Positions 53,656 to 61,856 of a DNA stretch of 64,000 nt are shown here, one piece after another. Below the pieces are notes generated by a model. That model had not been told where the DNA came from, did no database searches, and saw nothing but the letters and a program-made list of their open reading frames with translations. The position numbers were made by a program, and so were the translations under genes. This DNA comes from Nocardia altamirensis NBRC 108246 (GTDB taxonomy: Bacteria > Actinomycetota > Actinomycetes > Mycobacteriales > Mycobacteriaceae): the NCBI RefSeq assembly GCF_001612685.1, contig NZ_BDAY01000011.1, forward strand, positions 62,001 through 126,000. Reading direction: 5' to 3'. How positions within the stretch are numbered: the stretch's first letter is position 1; each line of letters opens with the position of its first letter.

Positions 53656-55077
53656 ATGCCACTCGTCCGCAAGTATCTCGATCGAACCTCCGCACGCGGC
53701 GACAGCAATCGGGCGCTGCGCACCCCTGGCATTCTCCTGATCCTCGCGTGCGCGTTCGTGCCGATGATGGACACGTTCATCGCGGGCGTCGCGCTCCCTG
53801 GCATCCGGCGCGACTTCGCCATCGAGCAAGGTTCGGCGCTGCTGAGCCTGGTGCTGGTCGGCTATATCGCGACCTTCGGTGCGCTGCTGATCGTCGGCGG
53901 CCGCATCGGCGACCGCTTCGGCCGACGCAGAGTGCTGGTCGCATCGGTGGCGGGATTCCTGGTGACCTCTGCGATCTGCGGCGCTGCGCCGAGCTTCGAG
54001 ATACTCGTCGGCGGCCGCGTACTGCAAGGCGCCACAGCGGCTTTCGTGATGCCGCAGGTGCTGGGTCTGGTCACCGCGCATGCCGGGCCACGCCGGGAAC
54101 GCGCGATCAGCTGGTATTCGTCGATGAGCGGTCTGTCTGCACTGGTCGCCCTCATCGGCGGCAGTGCGCTGCTCGATCTCGCGGGCGGCAGCGGTGCGTG
54201 GCGGTGGTTGTTCCTGGTCAATATCCCGGTCGGGATCGTCGCATTGTTGCTGCTGCCGCGACTTGTTCCGGACACCGAACCGAATCGTGATCAGTATGTC
54301 GACGGGCGCGGCGGAGCACTGCTTTCGGTGACGGTGCTGTCTTTATTGCTGGCCATGTCGATGTCGACAATCCTCGGCGCCGCAACACTATTGGTCGCGC
54401 TGGTGGCCGTCGTCTGCGGTGTGGCGTTGTGGTCGCATCTGCGGCGGTGTGCTCGCGCGGGACGGCAGGCGGTGGTGCCGGAGGGCATGTTCGACAACAC
54501 CGATCTCCGGTGGGCGTTGATCCTGATGTTGCCGTTCTTCGCTGGCGCGGGCGGGTTTCTCTACGCCTTGCCGCAGACGCTGCAGGAGGGCCTCGGCCAT
54601 TCGCTGATCGCCGCTGGCCTGTTGACCGCGCCGATGGCGGTGGGCTTTCTGGTGTCGTCGTTCGCGGTGCCGCGGATCCGAGCCAGGCTCGGGGTCGCGA
54701 CGATCGCGCTCGGGGCCGCGATCCAGGCAATCGGCTTGGCGGGCATGGCAATCGGCGTAAGTACCGCGAGCGTGCCGCTGATGGGGGTGGCGATGCTGCT
54801 GATCGGCACCGGACAGGGCATCACGCTCGGCGCGATGAACGCGCACATGCTGTCGCTGGTGCCCGCCGAACTCGCCGGGGTGGGCGGCGGCGTGCTGCTC
54901 ACCGCACAGCAGGTCTCGATCGCCACCGGCGCGGCGGTGCTCGGGACCGTGTTCGGGCTGGTTGTCCAGTCGTCGGGCTTGCAGGCCGCGATGGTGACGG
55001 TGTTGGTGGTGCAGATCGTGCTTGCGGCGGTGGTGATCACCGCCGGTCTCCGGTCAGCGGCTCGGCGCGTCGGCTAG
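53656..55077 (+). CDS. MFS exporter, DHA2/EmrB type
   Basis: A 473-residue membrane protein with 14 predicted helices. Motif A is GGRIGDRFGRRR after helix 2, and motif C GxxxGPxxGG is replaced by GLSALVALIGGSAL. It is a proton-driven exporter of drugs or peptides. Its end overlaps the convergent GRDP-like gene by 24 bases, so the two share a boundary. It lies 14 bases after the AlkZ-like gene, so it may be cotranscribed with it. Confidence 0.88.
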   Translation: MPLVRKYLDRTSARGDSNRALRTPGILLILACAFVPMMDTFIAGVALPGIRRDFAIEQGSALLSLVLVGYIATFGALLIVGGRIGDRFGRRRVLVASVAGFLVTSAICGAAPSFEILVGGRVLQGATAAFVMPQVLGLVTAHAGPRRERAISWYSSMSGLSALVALIGGSALLDLAGGSGAWRWLFLVNIPVGIVALLLLPRLVPDTEPNRDQYVDGRGGALLSVTVLSLLLAMSMSTILGAATLLVALVAVVCGVALWSHLRRCARAGRQAVVPEGMFDNTDLRWALILMLPFFAGAGGFLYALPQTLQEGLGHSLIAAGLLTAPMAVGFLVSSFAVPRIRARLGVATIALGAAIQAIGLAGMAIGVSTASVPLMGVAMLLIGTGQGITLGAMNAHMLSLVPAELAGVGGGVLLTAQQVSIATGAAVLGTVFGLVVQSSGLQAAMVTVLVVQIVLAAVVITAGLRSAARRVG

Positions 55078-55539
55078 CGCCGAGATCTCGGCGAACCCGT
55101 AACCCATCTCCTCGTGCAGGAACCGCACCATCGTCCACCATCGGCCGCCGTCGGCATCGAAGCCGCCGAATCTGGCGCTGTACAGCGGGATCCACCGGAG
55201 GAACTGCTCGATCATCACCTCGCGCGACGGCTGCTGTTGCCCGTAGTCGGCGTAGGAGATCGACCGGTGGTGGATGAAATATCCACCGGGGAGCCGGTTC
55301 TCGCAGAGGTCGGCATACTCTCGGGTCTGCAGGATGAGGTAATGCCACACCTCGTCGATCGCCTGCTCGACGGGCAGGAACAGCCCGCTGAGCTTCTCGC
55401 GGTGCGCGGAGACCAACGTCAGGTAGCGGGTCGCCTCGCGGACTTGAATGCGTGCCGTGTGTTCGTCGACCCCGTTGTGGTCGCGCACGTAGTGCACTGT
55501 CTCCTCGTACAACTCGCCGAGGATCTCTTGCTCGGTCAT
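55054..55539 (-). CDS. GRDP-like (glycine-rich-domain-protein-like) small protein
   Basis: A 161-residue protein. The strongest part, AIDEVWHYLILQTREYADLCENRLPGGYFIHHRS, matches the D-x-x-W-H-...-Y-x-x-x-C...P-G-x-x-x-H-H pattern of the plant and bacterial GRDP-like family (PF07173-like). Conserved His and Cys suggest metal or thiol chemistry, but no enzyme activity is known. It is the third gene of the peptide operon, 12 bases after the PaaK-like gene. Confidence 0.65.
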   Translation of the reverse strand: MTEQEILGELYEETVHYVRDHNGVDEHTARIQVREATRYLTLVSAHREKLSGLFLPVEQAIDEVWHYLILQTREYADLCENRLPGGYFIHHRSISYADYGQQQPSREVMIEQFLRWIPLYSARFGGFDADGGRWWTMVRFLHEEMGYGFAEISALADAPSR

Positions 55540-55551
55540 CCAGATCCTCCT

Positions 55552-56763
55552 TCAGCGCACAAGCCAGGCGTATTTCCCTGACTTGCCGATCGGAATGTGC
55601 TTGCGGTGCACGGCGGCCACCGTCGTCCCGGTCAGTTGTGTTGCCGCCGAGGACAGTTCGTCCTCGGACTCGCGGTCCAACGCCGCACCGTCGAAGGTGG
55701 TGTAGGACAGCTGGGCCGTGGACCCGTCGACGGACAGCTGGTAGACGAACACCCGAGGGCTGATGCCGGCGATGACATCGTCGAGCTCGGCTTGCGAGGT
55801 GATCGCGGTGTCGGTGACCAGCAGTTCCTTCTCACGTCCGCAGAATCGCGCGATCCGGTGCGGGTCGGCCGATCCGTCGGTGGTGTGCACACAGTCGCCG
55901 GTGTTGTAGCGGAGCAACGGCATGTACGGGTTCCGGATGCTGGAGACGACCAGGCTGTGAATGCCACGGCTGCCGGGGATCGGCTCGAGCTCGACCTCCA
56001 TGTCGACCAGGTGCGGGTGGTAGCGGCCGTGCGTATCGCCGTAGTACAGATAGCCGAGCTCGGTGCTCCCGAACAATTCGACCACCGGGCAGCCGAGCCG
56101 TTCGGTGAGGAACCGCCGCACGTTGCGCGGGGTGAATTCGTAGCCATGTATCGCGCTGACCGGCGCAGGGAATCGGTCGCCTGCCGCCAGCAGTAGGTGT
56201 GCCGCGTGATAGGACGAGCAATCGAGATGGTAACGCCCGTCACCCTTTTCGGCTCGCACCGTATCGATCTCGTCGAGCATCCGATCGGCCGCTGCCACAG
56301 TCCACAGCGCGGGATCGAGCTCCTGGTTGACGTACACGGTCCGGTCATCGAGCCACCGCCGCGCGAGATCGGCGGGCGCGCCGCCGCGGGATTCGCTCAC
56401 TCGCGCCACATGATCCGTCGCCAGCCGAGTGGTGACCGAGATGCGCGGGACACCGGCGGCGAAGGTGTCACCGATCTCCGGATGGTCGCGCCAGACCGCG
56501 TAGTAGGTCTTCAGCAGGAACAGCGGCGGCCGGATCAACGGCATCCGTGCGTGATTCGTCCCGGTGGACCAGACGTATTGCGCGGCACCGGAGGCCAGTG
56601 CGGCATCGACCTGCGGCGTCCGGAACGACTCCGGGAACGATTCGGCCAGAGTCGCTTTCGTGATGATCGGGAAGGAGTTCGCCGCCGCCGCATCCCGATA
56701 GAACGGGATGTCGCGGGTCGCTTCGACGAACGCGGACGGTAAGGGACGCGTGCTGTCGGTCAT
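55552..56763 (-). CDS. Short PaaK-like adenylate-forming ligase
   Basis: A 403-residue ANL-fold enzyme related to phenylacetate-CoA ligase and the LuxE/acyl-protein synthetase group. Recognisable motifs are VELFGSTELGYL (A5), LLRYNTGD (A7), FCGREKELL (A8) and IPIGKSGKYAW with the C-terminal catalytic Lys (A10). The N-terminal region is short but the protein is complete. It should activate an acyl or amino acid group as an adenylate. It lies 51 bases after the peptide gene, on the same strand. Confidence 0.75.
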   Translation of the reverse strand: MTDSTRPLPSAFVEATRDIPFYRDAAAANSFPIITKATLAESFPESFRTPQVDAALASGAAQYVWSTGTNHARMPLIRPPLFLLKTYYAVWRDHPEIGDTFAAGVPRISVTTRLATDHVARVSESRGGAPADLARRWLDDRTVYVNQELDPALWTVAAADRMLDEIDTVRAEKGDGRYHLDCSSYHAAHLLLAAGDRFPAPVSAIHGYEFTPRNVRRFLTERLGCPVVELFGSTELGYLYYGDTHGRYHPHLVDMEVELEPIPGSRGIHSLVVSSIRNPYMPLLRYNTGDCVHTTDGSADPHRIARFCGREKELLVTDTAITSQAELDDVIAGISPRVFVYQLSVDGSTAQLSYTTFDGAALDRESEDELSSAATQLTGTTVAAVHRKHIPIGKSGKYAWLVR

Positions 56764-56780
56764 CAGATACCTGGGCGGCC

Positions 56781-56803
56781 GGGCCCGAGGAGAGCTCGGA
56801 CCC
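56781..56803 (-). terminator. Attenuator-like hairpin between peptide and ligase genes
   Basis: GGG-C-CCGAG and CTCGG-A-CCC form an imperfect 8-base stem with a 5-base loop in the 51-base gap. Partial terminators of this sort between precursor and enzyme genes are common in modified-peptide operons. Confidence 0.45.
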
Positions 56804-56814
56804 GGCGATCGCCG

Positions 56815-56949
56815 CTAGGAAATGCAGCCTGCTTTGGAGATACAACCGGCCTTGGAGATGCAGCCGTCCTTGGTGCCGGATTCCGAGTTGGCAGCGACCC
56901 ACTTGTCCCAGTTGACATCCTGAGCGAGGGTCTTGATCAGAGCATTCAT
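56815..56949 (-). CDS. Cys-repeat precursor peptide (RiPP candidate)
   Basis: A 44-residue peptide. Residues 1-20 read MNALIKTLAQDVNWDKWVAA, a helical, leader-like start. The C-terminus is GCISKAGCISKAGCIS (residues 29-44), preceded by NSESGTKD. The three GCIS units are encoded with different synonymous codons (GGC TGC ATC TCC, GGT TGT ATC TCC, GGC TGC ATT TCC), so the peptide, not the DNA, is conserved. GAAGGGAAATGCTTC precedes the ATG. The leader-plus-Cys-core form, together with the ligase and GRDP genes, suggests a modified peptide. No known RiPP class fits; a metal-binding peptide is the alternative. Confidence 0.75.
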   Translation of the reverse strand: MNALIKTLAQDVNWDKWVAANSESGTKDGCISKAGCISKAGCIS

Positions 56950-57058
56950 GAAGCATTTCCCTTCGATCGACGTAACCTGTCTGCCCGCCCATGGTAAAGC
57001 AGAAGTAAAGACGATGTCGGGCCTGTGACTGCCGTCACCCGTTTGGAGCAGTGGCGTG

Positions 57059-57808
57059 TCAACGCTTCTCGCGGCGCGTGAGGTGCAGTTCGAGGCCGTC
57101 GAGGATGCGCTGCAGGCCGAAGTCGAAGTCGTCGAACCCGGGATCGAACGCATCCTCGTCGAGTGACTTCATCACCGGGAAGTGGCCGCCGGACATGGCC
57201 CGTTCCAGATACGGGACCTGCACCGCCCAGAACTGCTGATCGGTCAGGCCCGTCTTGCCCTCCGCCTCTTGCGAATACACCACGTTCCGGGCGGCGCCCG
57301 ACACATAGGCGTCGATCATGACGACCACCGAGACCAGCTGTCGATCGGCCAGGCCCATCGGACGAATCCGGGACAGCACCCGTTCCATGCCCTCGACCAC
57401 GCCGGGCCCGACCACCGGGCGCGCTTGGTTCACCTGCAGTAGCCAGGTGTGCCGCTGGAACTGCGCGAGGTTTTCGTAGGCCATCGCCTCGAGCGCGCCC
57501 CGCCAGCCCTCGCCGCCCAATTCCGCGGCAGCAGGTCGCTGCACGCGGTCGAGCATCACATCGAGCAGCTCCGCCTTACCCGGCACGTAGCGATAGAGCG
57601 ACATGGCTCCGGTGCCGAGCTGGGTGGCGACCCGGCGCATGGTGACCGCTTCGAGCCCTTCGGCATCGGCGACCTCGATCGCCGCTTCCACGATGCGGTC
57701 CAGTGTCAGAGCAGGTTTGGGCCCGCGGCTCGGGCGCGGACCGGCATCCCAGAGCAGATCGAGTGTGCGCGAAAGGTCACCACTGCCGCTGGTCTCCGTG
57801 CTCGTCAT
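57059..57808 (-). CDS. TetR-family regulator with TetR_C-type domain
   Basis: A 249-residue TetR-family protein. The HTH (about residues 32-78, DRIVEAAIEVADAEGLEAVTMRRVATQLGTGAMSLYRYVPGKAELLDVM) is intact. The C-terminal domain (about 100-235) is like those of drug-sensing TetR proteins. It is divergent from the DrrAB-type operon, with two operator-like dyads in the 95-base gap. It also stands upstream of the peptide gene on the same strand. Confidence 0.88.
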   Translation of the reverse strand: MTSTETSGSGDLSRTLDLLWDAGPRPSRGPKPALTLDRIVEAAIEVADAEGLEAVTMRRVATQLGTGAMSLYRYVPGKAELLDVMLDRVQRPAAAELGGEGWRGALEAMAYENLAQFQRHTWLLQVNQARPVVGPGVVEGMERVLSRIRPMGLADRQLVSVVVMIDAYVSGAARNVVYSQEAEGKTGLTDQQFWAVQVPYLERAMSGGHFPVMKSLDEDAFDPGFDDFDFGLQRILDGLELHLTRREKR

Positions 57809-57840
57809 AGGGCCAGAATAATCGCTCGACGAGAAACTGG

Positions 57841-57872
57841 GTACGTTGTACTCTAAATCGGGTACAATGTAC
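57841..57872. promoter_or_regulatory. Twin TetR operators
   Basis: GTACGTTGTAC (57841-57851) and GTACAATGTAC (57862-57872) are two near-palindromes whose starts lie exactly 21 bases apart, two helical turns. Each is embedded in GGGTAC...GTACTC. They lie between the divergent TetR and ABC genes and are the likely site of cooperative binding. Confidence 0.7.
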
Positions 57873-57903
57873 TCAGTTTACGAGTGCGATTCGGAGGGTG
57901 TGA

Positions 57904-58863
57904 GTGAACGACTACGCGGTCTCGGCCGAAGGGCTGGAGAAGAGATACGGGGACAAGCGGGCCCTGGACGGTTTCGATCTGACGGTCCGGCGCGGGACAG
58001 TGCACGGCCTACTAGGACCGAACGGTGCGGGCAAGACGACGGCGGTGCGCATCCTGTCCACGCTGATCCGGCTCGATCGCGGCCATGCCACCGTGGCCGG
58101 GCTCGATGTGGCCCGACAGCCGCGCGAGGTACGCGCTCGCATCGGCCTCACCGGGCAGTACGCGGCGGTCGACGAAGTGCTCACCGGGCGGCAGAACCTG
58201 GAGATGTTCGGCAGGCTCTTCCATCTCGGCGGGCGGCGTGCGGCACGGCGGGCGCAGGAACTGCTCGCTCAATTCGATCTGGTCGAGGCCGCCGACAAAG
58301 GCGTCGGCAAATACAGCGGCGGCATGCGGCGCAGGCTGGACCTGGCGGCATCGATGATCCTGGCGCCCGATGTGCTGTTCCTCGACGAACCGACCACCGG
58401 GCTCGACCCGCGCAGCCGCGGGGAGGTGTGGGAATCGGTGCGCGCGTTGGTCGCCGACGGCACCACCGTCCTGCTCACCACCCAATACCTCGAAGAGGCG
58501 GACAAACTCGCGTCCCGCATCACGGTGATCGATGCAGGTCGGGCGATCGCCGACGACACCCCGGACGGTTTGAAGACCACCGTCGGCGGGGATCTCATCG
58601 AGGTCGTCGCAGCCGAGACGGTCGATCTGCCCGCGGTCGCCAAACTGGTGGCCAGGGTGTGTGACGGCGAACCCGATATCGACGAGGTCGAACGGCGGGT
58701 GCACGCACCGGTCGCCGATCGGGTTGCCGCGCTGACCGAAGTGGCACGCGCTCTGCAAGACGAAGGCATCAACGTCGAGGACATCGGTCTGCGCCGACCG
58801 AGCCTCGACGATGTATTCCTGCAACTCACCGGACATCGCACCAACACGGAGGTGGCAGCCTGA
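57904..58863 (+). CDS. Daunorubicin-type ABC exporter ATPase (DrrA-like)
   Basis: A 319-residue ATPase. Walker A is GPNGAGKTT, the DrrA-type C motif is [13 protein letters not shown], Walker [16 protein letters not shown], and the switch [12 protein letters not shown]. The C-terminal extension [14 protein letters not shown] is the DrrA regulatory tail. GGAGGG precedes the GTG start. It forms an exporter with the following permease and confers export of a drug or peptide. Confidence 0.9.
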   Translation: MNDYAVSAEGLEKRYGDKRALDGFDLTVRRGTVHGLLGPNGAGKTTAVRILSTLIRLDRGHATVAGLDVARQPREVRARIGLTGQYAAVDEVLTGRQNLEMFGRLFHLGGRRAARRAQELLAQFDLVEAADKGVGKYSGGMRRRLDLAASMILAPDVLFLDEPTTGLDPRSRGEVWESVRALVADGTTVLLTTQYLEEADKLASRITVIDAGRAIADDTPDGLKTTVGGDLIEVVAAETVDLPAVAKLVARVCDGEPDIDEVERRVHAPVADRVAALTEVARALQDEGINVEDIGLRRPSLDDVFLQLTGHRTNTEVAA

Positions 58864-59687
58864 TGGCGACCATGGAACTCACCAAGGTCACGTCGCATTC
58901 GCGTGCGTTCTGGGCCATTGCCGACAGCTGGAATGTGGTGCGGCGCGGGCTGACTCACTATCAACGACAGCCGGTCAACATCGCATGGCAGCTCGGCTTC
59001 CCGATCCTGTCGGTGCTGCTGTACGGCTACGTGTTCGGCAGCGCGATGACGGTGCCGGGCGGTGGTGACTACCGGGACTTCCTGATGCCCGGAATGTTCG
59101 CCATGACCATGGCTTTCGGCTTCATCAACACGGCGACGCTCGTCGTGCACGATGCGACCAAGGGAGTCATCGATCGATTCCGTTCGATGCCGATGTCACC
59201 CTCGGCGGTTGTGGCCGGTCGCGGTGTCACCGACCTGATCGTCGCCTGCGCCGAGCTGACCATCCTGATGCTCACCGCACTCGCCATCGGCTGGCGGCCG
59301 GACGGCGGAATCCTCGGCGGCATGGCGGCATTCGGGCTCCTGCTGCTGCTCCGCTTCGCCCTCATCTGGGTCGGCGTCTGGCTCGGACTGATCGTGCCCA
59401 ACCCGGAAGCGGCAGGCGGCTTGTTCGCGGTGGCGTTCCCGCTCACCATGATCTCGAGCATCTTCGTTGCCCCCCAACTGATGCCGAGCTGGCTGGGCGC
59501 CATCGCCGCGTGGAATCCGATCTCCTCCACCGTCGCCGCCAGCCGCGAGCTGTTCGGCACCCCGGTCGGCAGTGGAAACTCGTGGATCGAACAGCATGCG
59601 CTGCTGATGGGCGTGCTGTGGCCGCTGATTCTTACGGCCATCTTCCTTCCGCTGGCGGTCCATCGGTTCCAACGGTTGAGCCGCTGA
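58863..59687 (+). CDS. ABC-2 exporter permease (DrrB-like)
   Basis: A 274-residue permease with about six helices. [38 protein letters not shown] is the DrrB-type N-terminus, and [12 protein letters not shown] the family motif. The ATG overlaps the ATPase stop (TGATG). The last 17 codons are duplicated at 49663-49764. Confidence 0.88.
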   Translation: MATMELTKVTSHSRAFWAIADSWNVVRRGLTHYQRQPVNIAWQLGFPILSVLLYGYVFGSAMTVPGGGDYRDFLMPGMFAMTMAFGFINTATLVVHDATKGVIDRFRSMPMSPSAVVAGRGVTDLIVACAELTILMLTALAIGWRPDGGILGGMAAFGLLLLLRFALIWVGVWLGLIVPNPEAAGGLFAVAFPLTMISSIFVAPQLMPSWLGAIAAWNPISSTVAASRELFGTPVGSGNSWIEQHALLMGVLWPLILTAIFLPLAVHRFQRLSR

Positions 59688-59736
59688 TCTGAAAGGTGCA
59701 CGGTGCCCGGCATTCTCACGAATGCCGGGCACCGGC
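59635..59736 (+). repeat. 102-bp inverted-repeat copy at the drrB 3' end
   Basis: This is the functional copy: 53 bases of coding sequence with the stop, then 49 bases with the hairpin (59701-59734). The other copy is at 49663-49764 on the opposite strand with perfect identity. Confidence 0.97.
59701..59734 (+). terminator. Strong hairpin after drrB
   Basis: CGGTGCCCGGCATTC and GAATGCCGGGCACCG form a perfect 15-base stem with a TCAC loop, 13 bases after the stop. The same stem is in the 49663 copy. Confidence 0.7.
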
Positions 59737-59768
59737 GTATCGGCCGGAACTCCGTGCCGGAACGGCGG

Positions 59769-60221
59769 TCAGTGTTTCCTTCGCAACATCTCGACCCACT
59801 TGTGCGTCAAGGCGTGGATGCGGGATTTCGTCGATTTCCTTGCGCCGCTTCCTGGCACATGGACAAACTGTGTCCGTTCCCGGATGTCGATGAACCATTC
59901 GGCGGCGATGTCGGCGGCGCGGAGTGGTGCGACGTTGTCGACGATCAATCCGTCCGGCGGCGATGTGTCGACCGAATCCGCCGCGCGGACACCGTCATCC
60001 CAGTTGAGGCAGGCCGGGCTCCAGCCTCCCCTGAGGTGCTGACCGTCGTAGTCCACGCGCAGTACCGCCGCGATGAAGTTGTCGGTGATGAAGTCCAGGG
60101 AGGCAACCATCCATGGCGTGCCGTCCTCGTCGCAGTGATACCAATCATCGACACCGGGCACCCGTGCGCTGAGCGAGGTGAAGAACGCCTCCTCGTCCGG
60201 CGTCGGATCCAGGTCACGCAT
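59769..60221 (-). CDS. Uncharacterised 150-residue protein
   Basis: I do not recognise this family. MRDLDPTPDEEAFFTSLSARVPGVDDWYHCDEDG is acidic, AVLRVDYDGQHLRGGWSPACLNWDDGVRAAD is the middle, and the C-terminus (KSTKSRIHALTHKWVEMLRRKH) is basic. There is no signal peptide or membrane segment. Its first codons and leader are duplicated at 62470-62523. Confidence 0.65.
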   Translation of the reverse strand: MRDLDPTPDEEAFFTSLSARVPGVDDWYHCDEDGTPWMVASLDFITDNFIAAVLRVDYDGQHLRGGWSPACLNWDDGVRAADSVDTSPPDGLIVDNVAPLRAADIAAEWFIDIRERTQFVHVPGSGARKSTKSRIHALTHKWVEMLRRKH

Positions 60222-60254
60222 AGCGCGATTGTGTGCCCTGCCTGGCGGATTGGC
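60202..60254 (+). repeat. Imperfect direct repeat, copy 1
   Basis: 53 bases holding the 5' end of the 59769 gene and its leader (CCTGCCTGGCGGATTGGC). Copy 2 is at 62470-62523. The MFS and TetR genes lie exactly between the two copies. Confidence 0.8.
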
Positions 60255-60262
60255 TACCGGTT

Positions 60263-61732
60263 TTATCGACCGCGTGGACCGCGGTCGTCGTCGCGCAAGA
60301 AGACAAGCGCGGCCAGTGCCGCGCCGACCATCAGCGCAGCGGCCACACCGAATCCTGCGGCGAACCCTCGGGTAAGCGCCTCGGCGGCTTCATCGGGGCG
60401 ATCGGCCAGGCGCGTGTTGGTGGTATGCGTTGCCGCCGAGGACAATACGGCCAACCCGACGGCGCCGCCGAGTTGCAAGCTGACATTGAGCAGCCCAGAC
60501 CCGACACCGCTGTCGGCGGGCGACAGCCGGGACAGCCCAGCGGTAGTAACGGGGACAATCATCATGCCCAAGCCCAGACTGAGCACGGTCGAGGGCAGGA
60601 TCACGTCGATGACGACGTCGCCCACGGAACTCATACCGGTGAACCACCAAGCCCCCGCGACGGCGAACGCCGCACCCACCGCTACCACCCACCGACTACC
60701 GAGCATGCGAACCAGAATCGGCGCCGAGACAGCAGCCGCTACGGTGACAGCCGTCAACGGCAGATAAGCCAAGCTGGTGGCAAGCGCTGAACGATGCAAC
60801 ACCTGTTGCTGGTACAGCGTCGCGAAGTAGAACATCGCGAACATGGCACTGCCACGCAGCGCATTGATCACCGAAGCGCCGGTCAAGCCGCGGTCGCGGA
60901 ACAGCCGCAGCGGAATGAGGGGCTCGCGGGCGAACCGCACCTCGTGCAGCACGAAGTACGACAGCAACAGGGCTGTCAACGCCGACAAGCCGATGATGTA
61001 CGCCGAACTCCAGCCATAACGGTCGGTCTGCAACACTGTGAACGCGAGAAGCGTCGCCCCCGCGGTCGAGGTCACCGCGCCCACGAAGTCGAAGCGTTGC
61101 CCGCCCCGCTCGGGCTGATCGGCGCGGACCCACCGAGTGCCGATGAGCAGAACCACACCGATAGGCACGTTGACGAGAAAGATCCACCGCCACCCTGGTC
61201 CAGTGACCAAGACGCCGCCCAGTATCAGACCAAGTGCACCGCTGGCACCGAAAACGGTGCCCCACACCGCCAACGCTCGATTACGCGGTCGCCCGCTCGG
61301 AAACTCCGTCGCGATCAGAGCCAGCGTCATCGACGCGATGGCCGCAGCCGCCAGACCCTGCAACGCTCGCGCGGCGATCAGCACGCCAGCCGTTGGTGCC
61401 ACCGCGGCGGCCATCGAGGCAACGGTGAACGTCGCGACACCGGCGACGAACACTCGTCGACGCCCCAACAGGTCGCCGGCCCGCCCTGCCAGCAACAGAA
61501 ACCCACCGAACAGGATCATGTACGCGTTGATGACCCACGTCAGGGCCGACGACGACAGGCCCAACTGGTGCTGAATGCTCGGCAATGCGGCATTGACCAC
61601 CGTCACGTCGATGCCGTCGAGCGCCTGGGCGGTGCACAACACGATCAGGGCAGCGGTGTGCCGGGAGGTCCAGACGAACGCGGGGGCACCACCCTCCACA
61701 TCCTGAACACAATGTTCACTATCGAATACCAT
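60263..61732 (-). CDS. MFS exporter, DHA2 (EmrB/QacA) type
   Basis: A 489-residue protein with 14 helices. Helix 1 is LIVLCTAQALDGIDVTVVNAALPSIQHQLG, with the D-V-T-V-V-N-A-A-L-P motif of EmrB, and motif A is AGRAGDLLGRRRVF. It is a proton-coupled multidrug exporter. Its start is uncertain: ATG at 61732 or GTG at 61699; the latter leaves the operator outside the coding region. It is divergent from a TetR gene. Confidence 0.85.
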   Translation of the reverse strand: MVFDSEHCVQDVEGGAPAFVWTSRHTAALIVLCTAQALDGIDVTVVNAALPSIQHQLGLSSSALTWVINAYMILFGGFLLLAGRAGDLLGRRRVFVAGVATFTVASMAAAVAPTAGVLIAARALQGLAAAAIASMTLALIATEFPSGRPRNRALAVWGTVFGASGALGLILGGVLVTGPGWRWIFLVNVPIGVVLLIGTRWVRADQPERGGQRFDFVGAVTSTAGATLLAFTVLQTDRYGWSSAYIIGLSALTALLLSYFVLHEVRFAREPLIPLRLFRDRGLTGASVINALRGSAMFAMFYFATLYQQQVLHRSALATSLAYLPLTAVTVAAAVSAPILVRMLGSRWVVAVGAAFAVAGAWWFTGMSSVGDVVIDVILPSTVLSLGLGMMIVPVTTAGLSRLSPADSGVGSGLLNVSLQLGGAVGLAVLSSAATHTTNTRLADRPDEAAEALTRGFAAGFGVAAALMVGAALAALVFLRDDDRGPRGR

Positions 61733-61736
61733 GTTC
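61705..61736. promoter_or_regulatory. Twin GAACA/TGTTC operators at the MFS start
   Basis: GAACACAATGTTC (61705-61717) and GAATACCATGTTC (61724-61736) are two dyads with starts 19 bases apart at the 5' end of the MFS gene. Confidence 0.55.
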
Positions 61737-61788
61737 CCCAGACTTGCTCACGCCTCGCAGCGTCGGCAGAGTCAATCACCACGCAGTA

Positions 61789-61800
61789 TTCGGTACCGAA
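61789..61800. promoter_or_regulatory. TTCGGTACCGAA palindrome upstream of the TetR gene
   Basis: A perfect 12-base palindrome in the divergent MFS/TetR gap, part of a larger TATTCGGTACCGAACAT dyad. It is the second candidate operator for the TetR protein. Confidence 0.55.
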
Positions 61801-61856
61801 CATCAGCTCGGGAGATGTTCGGTACGGCCAGGATCCGGCTCACCGAGGAGGAGCGC

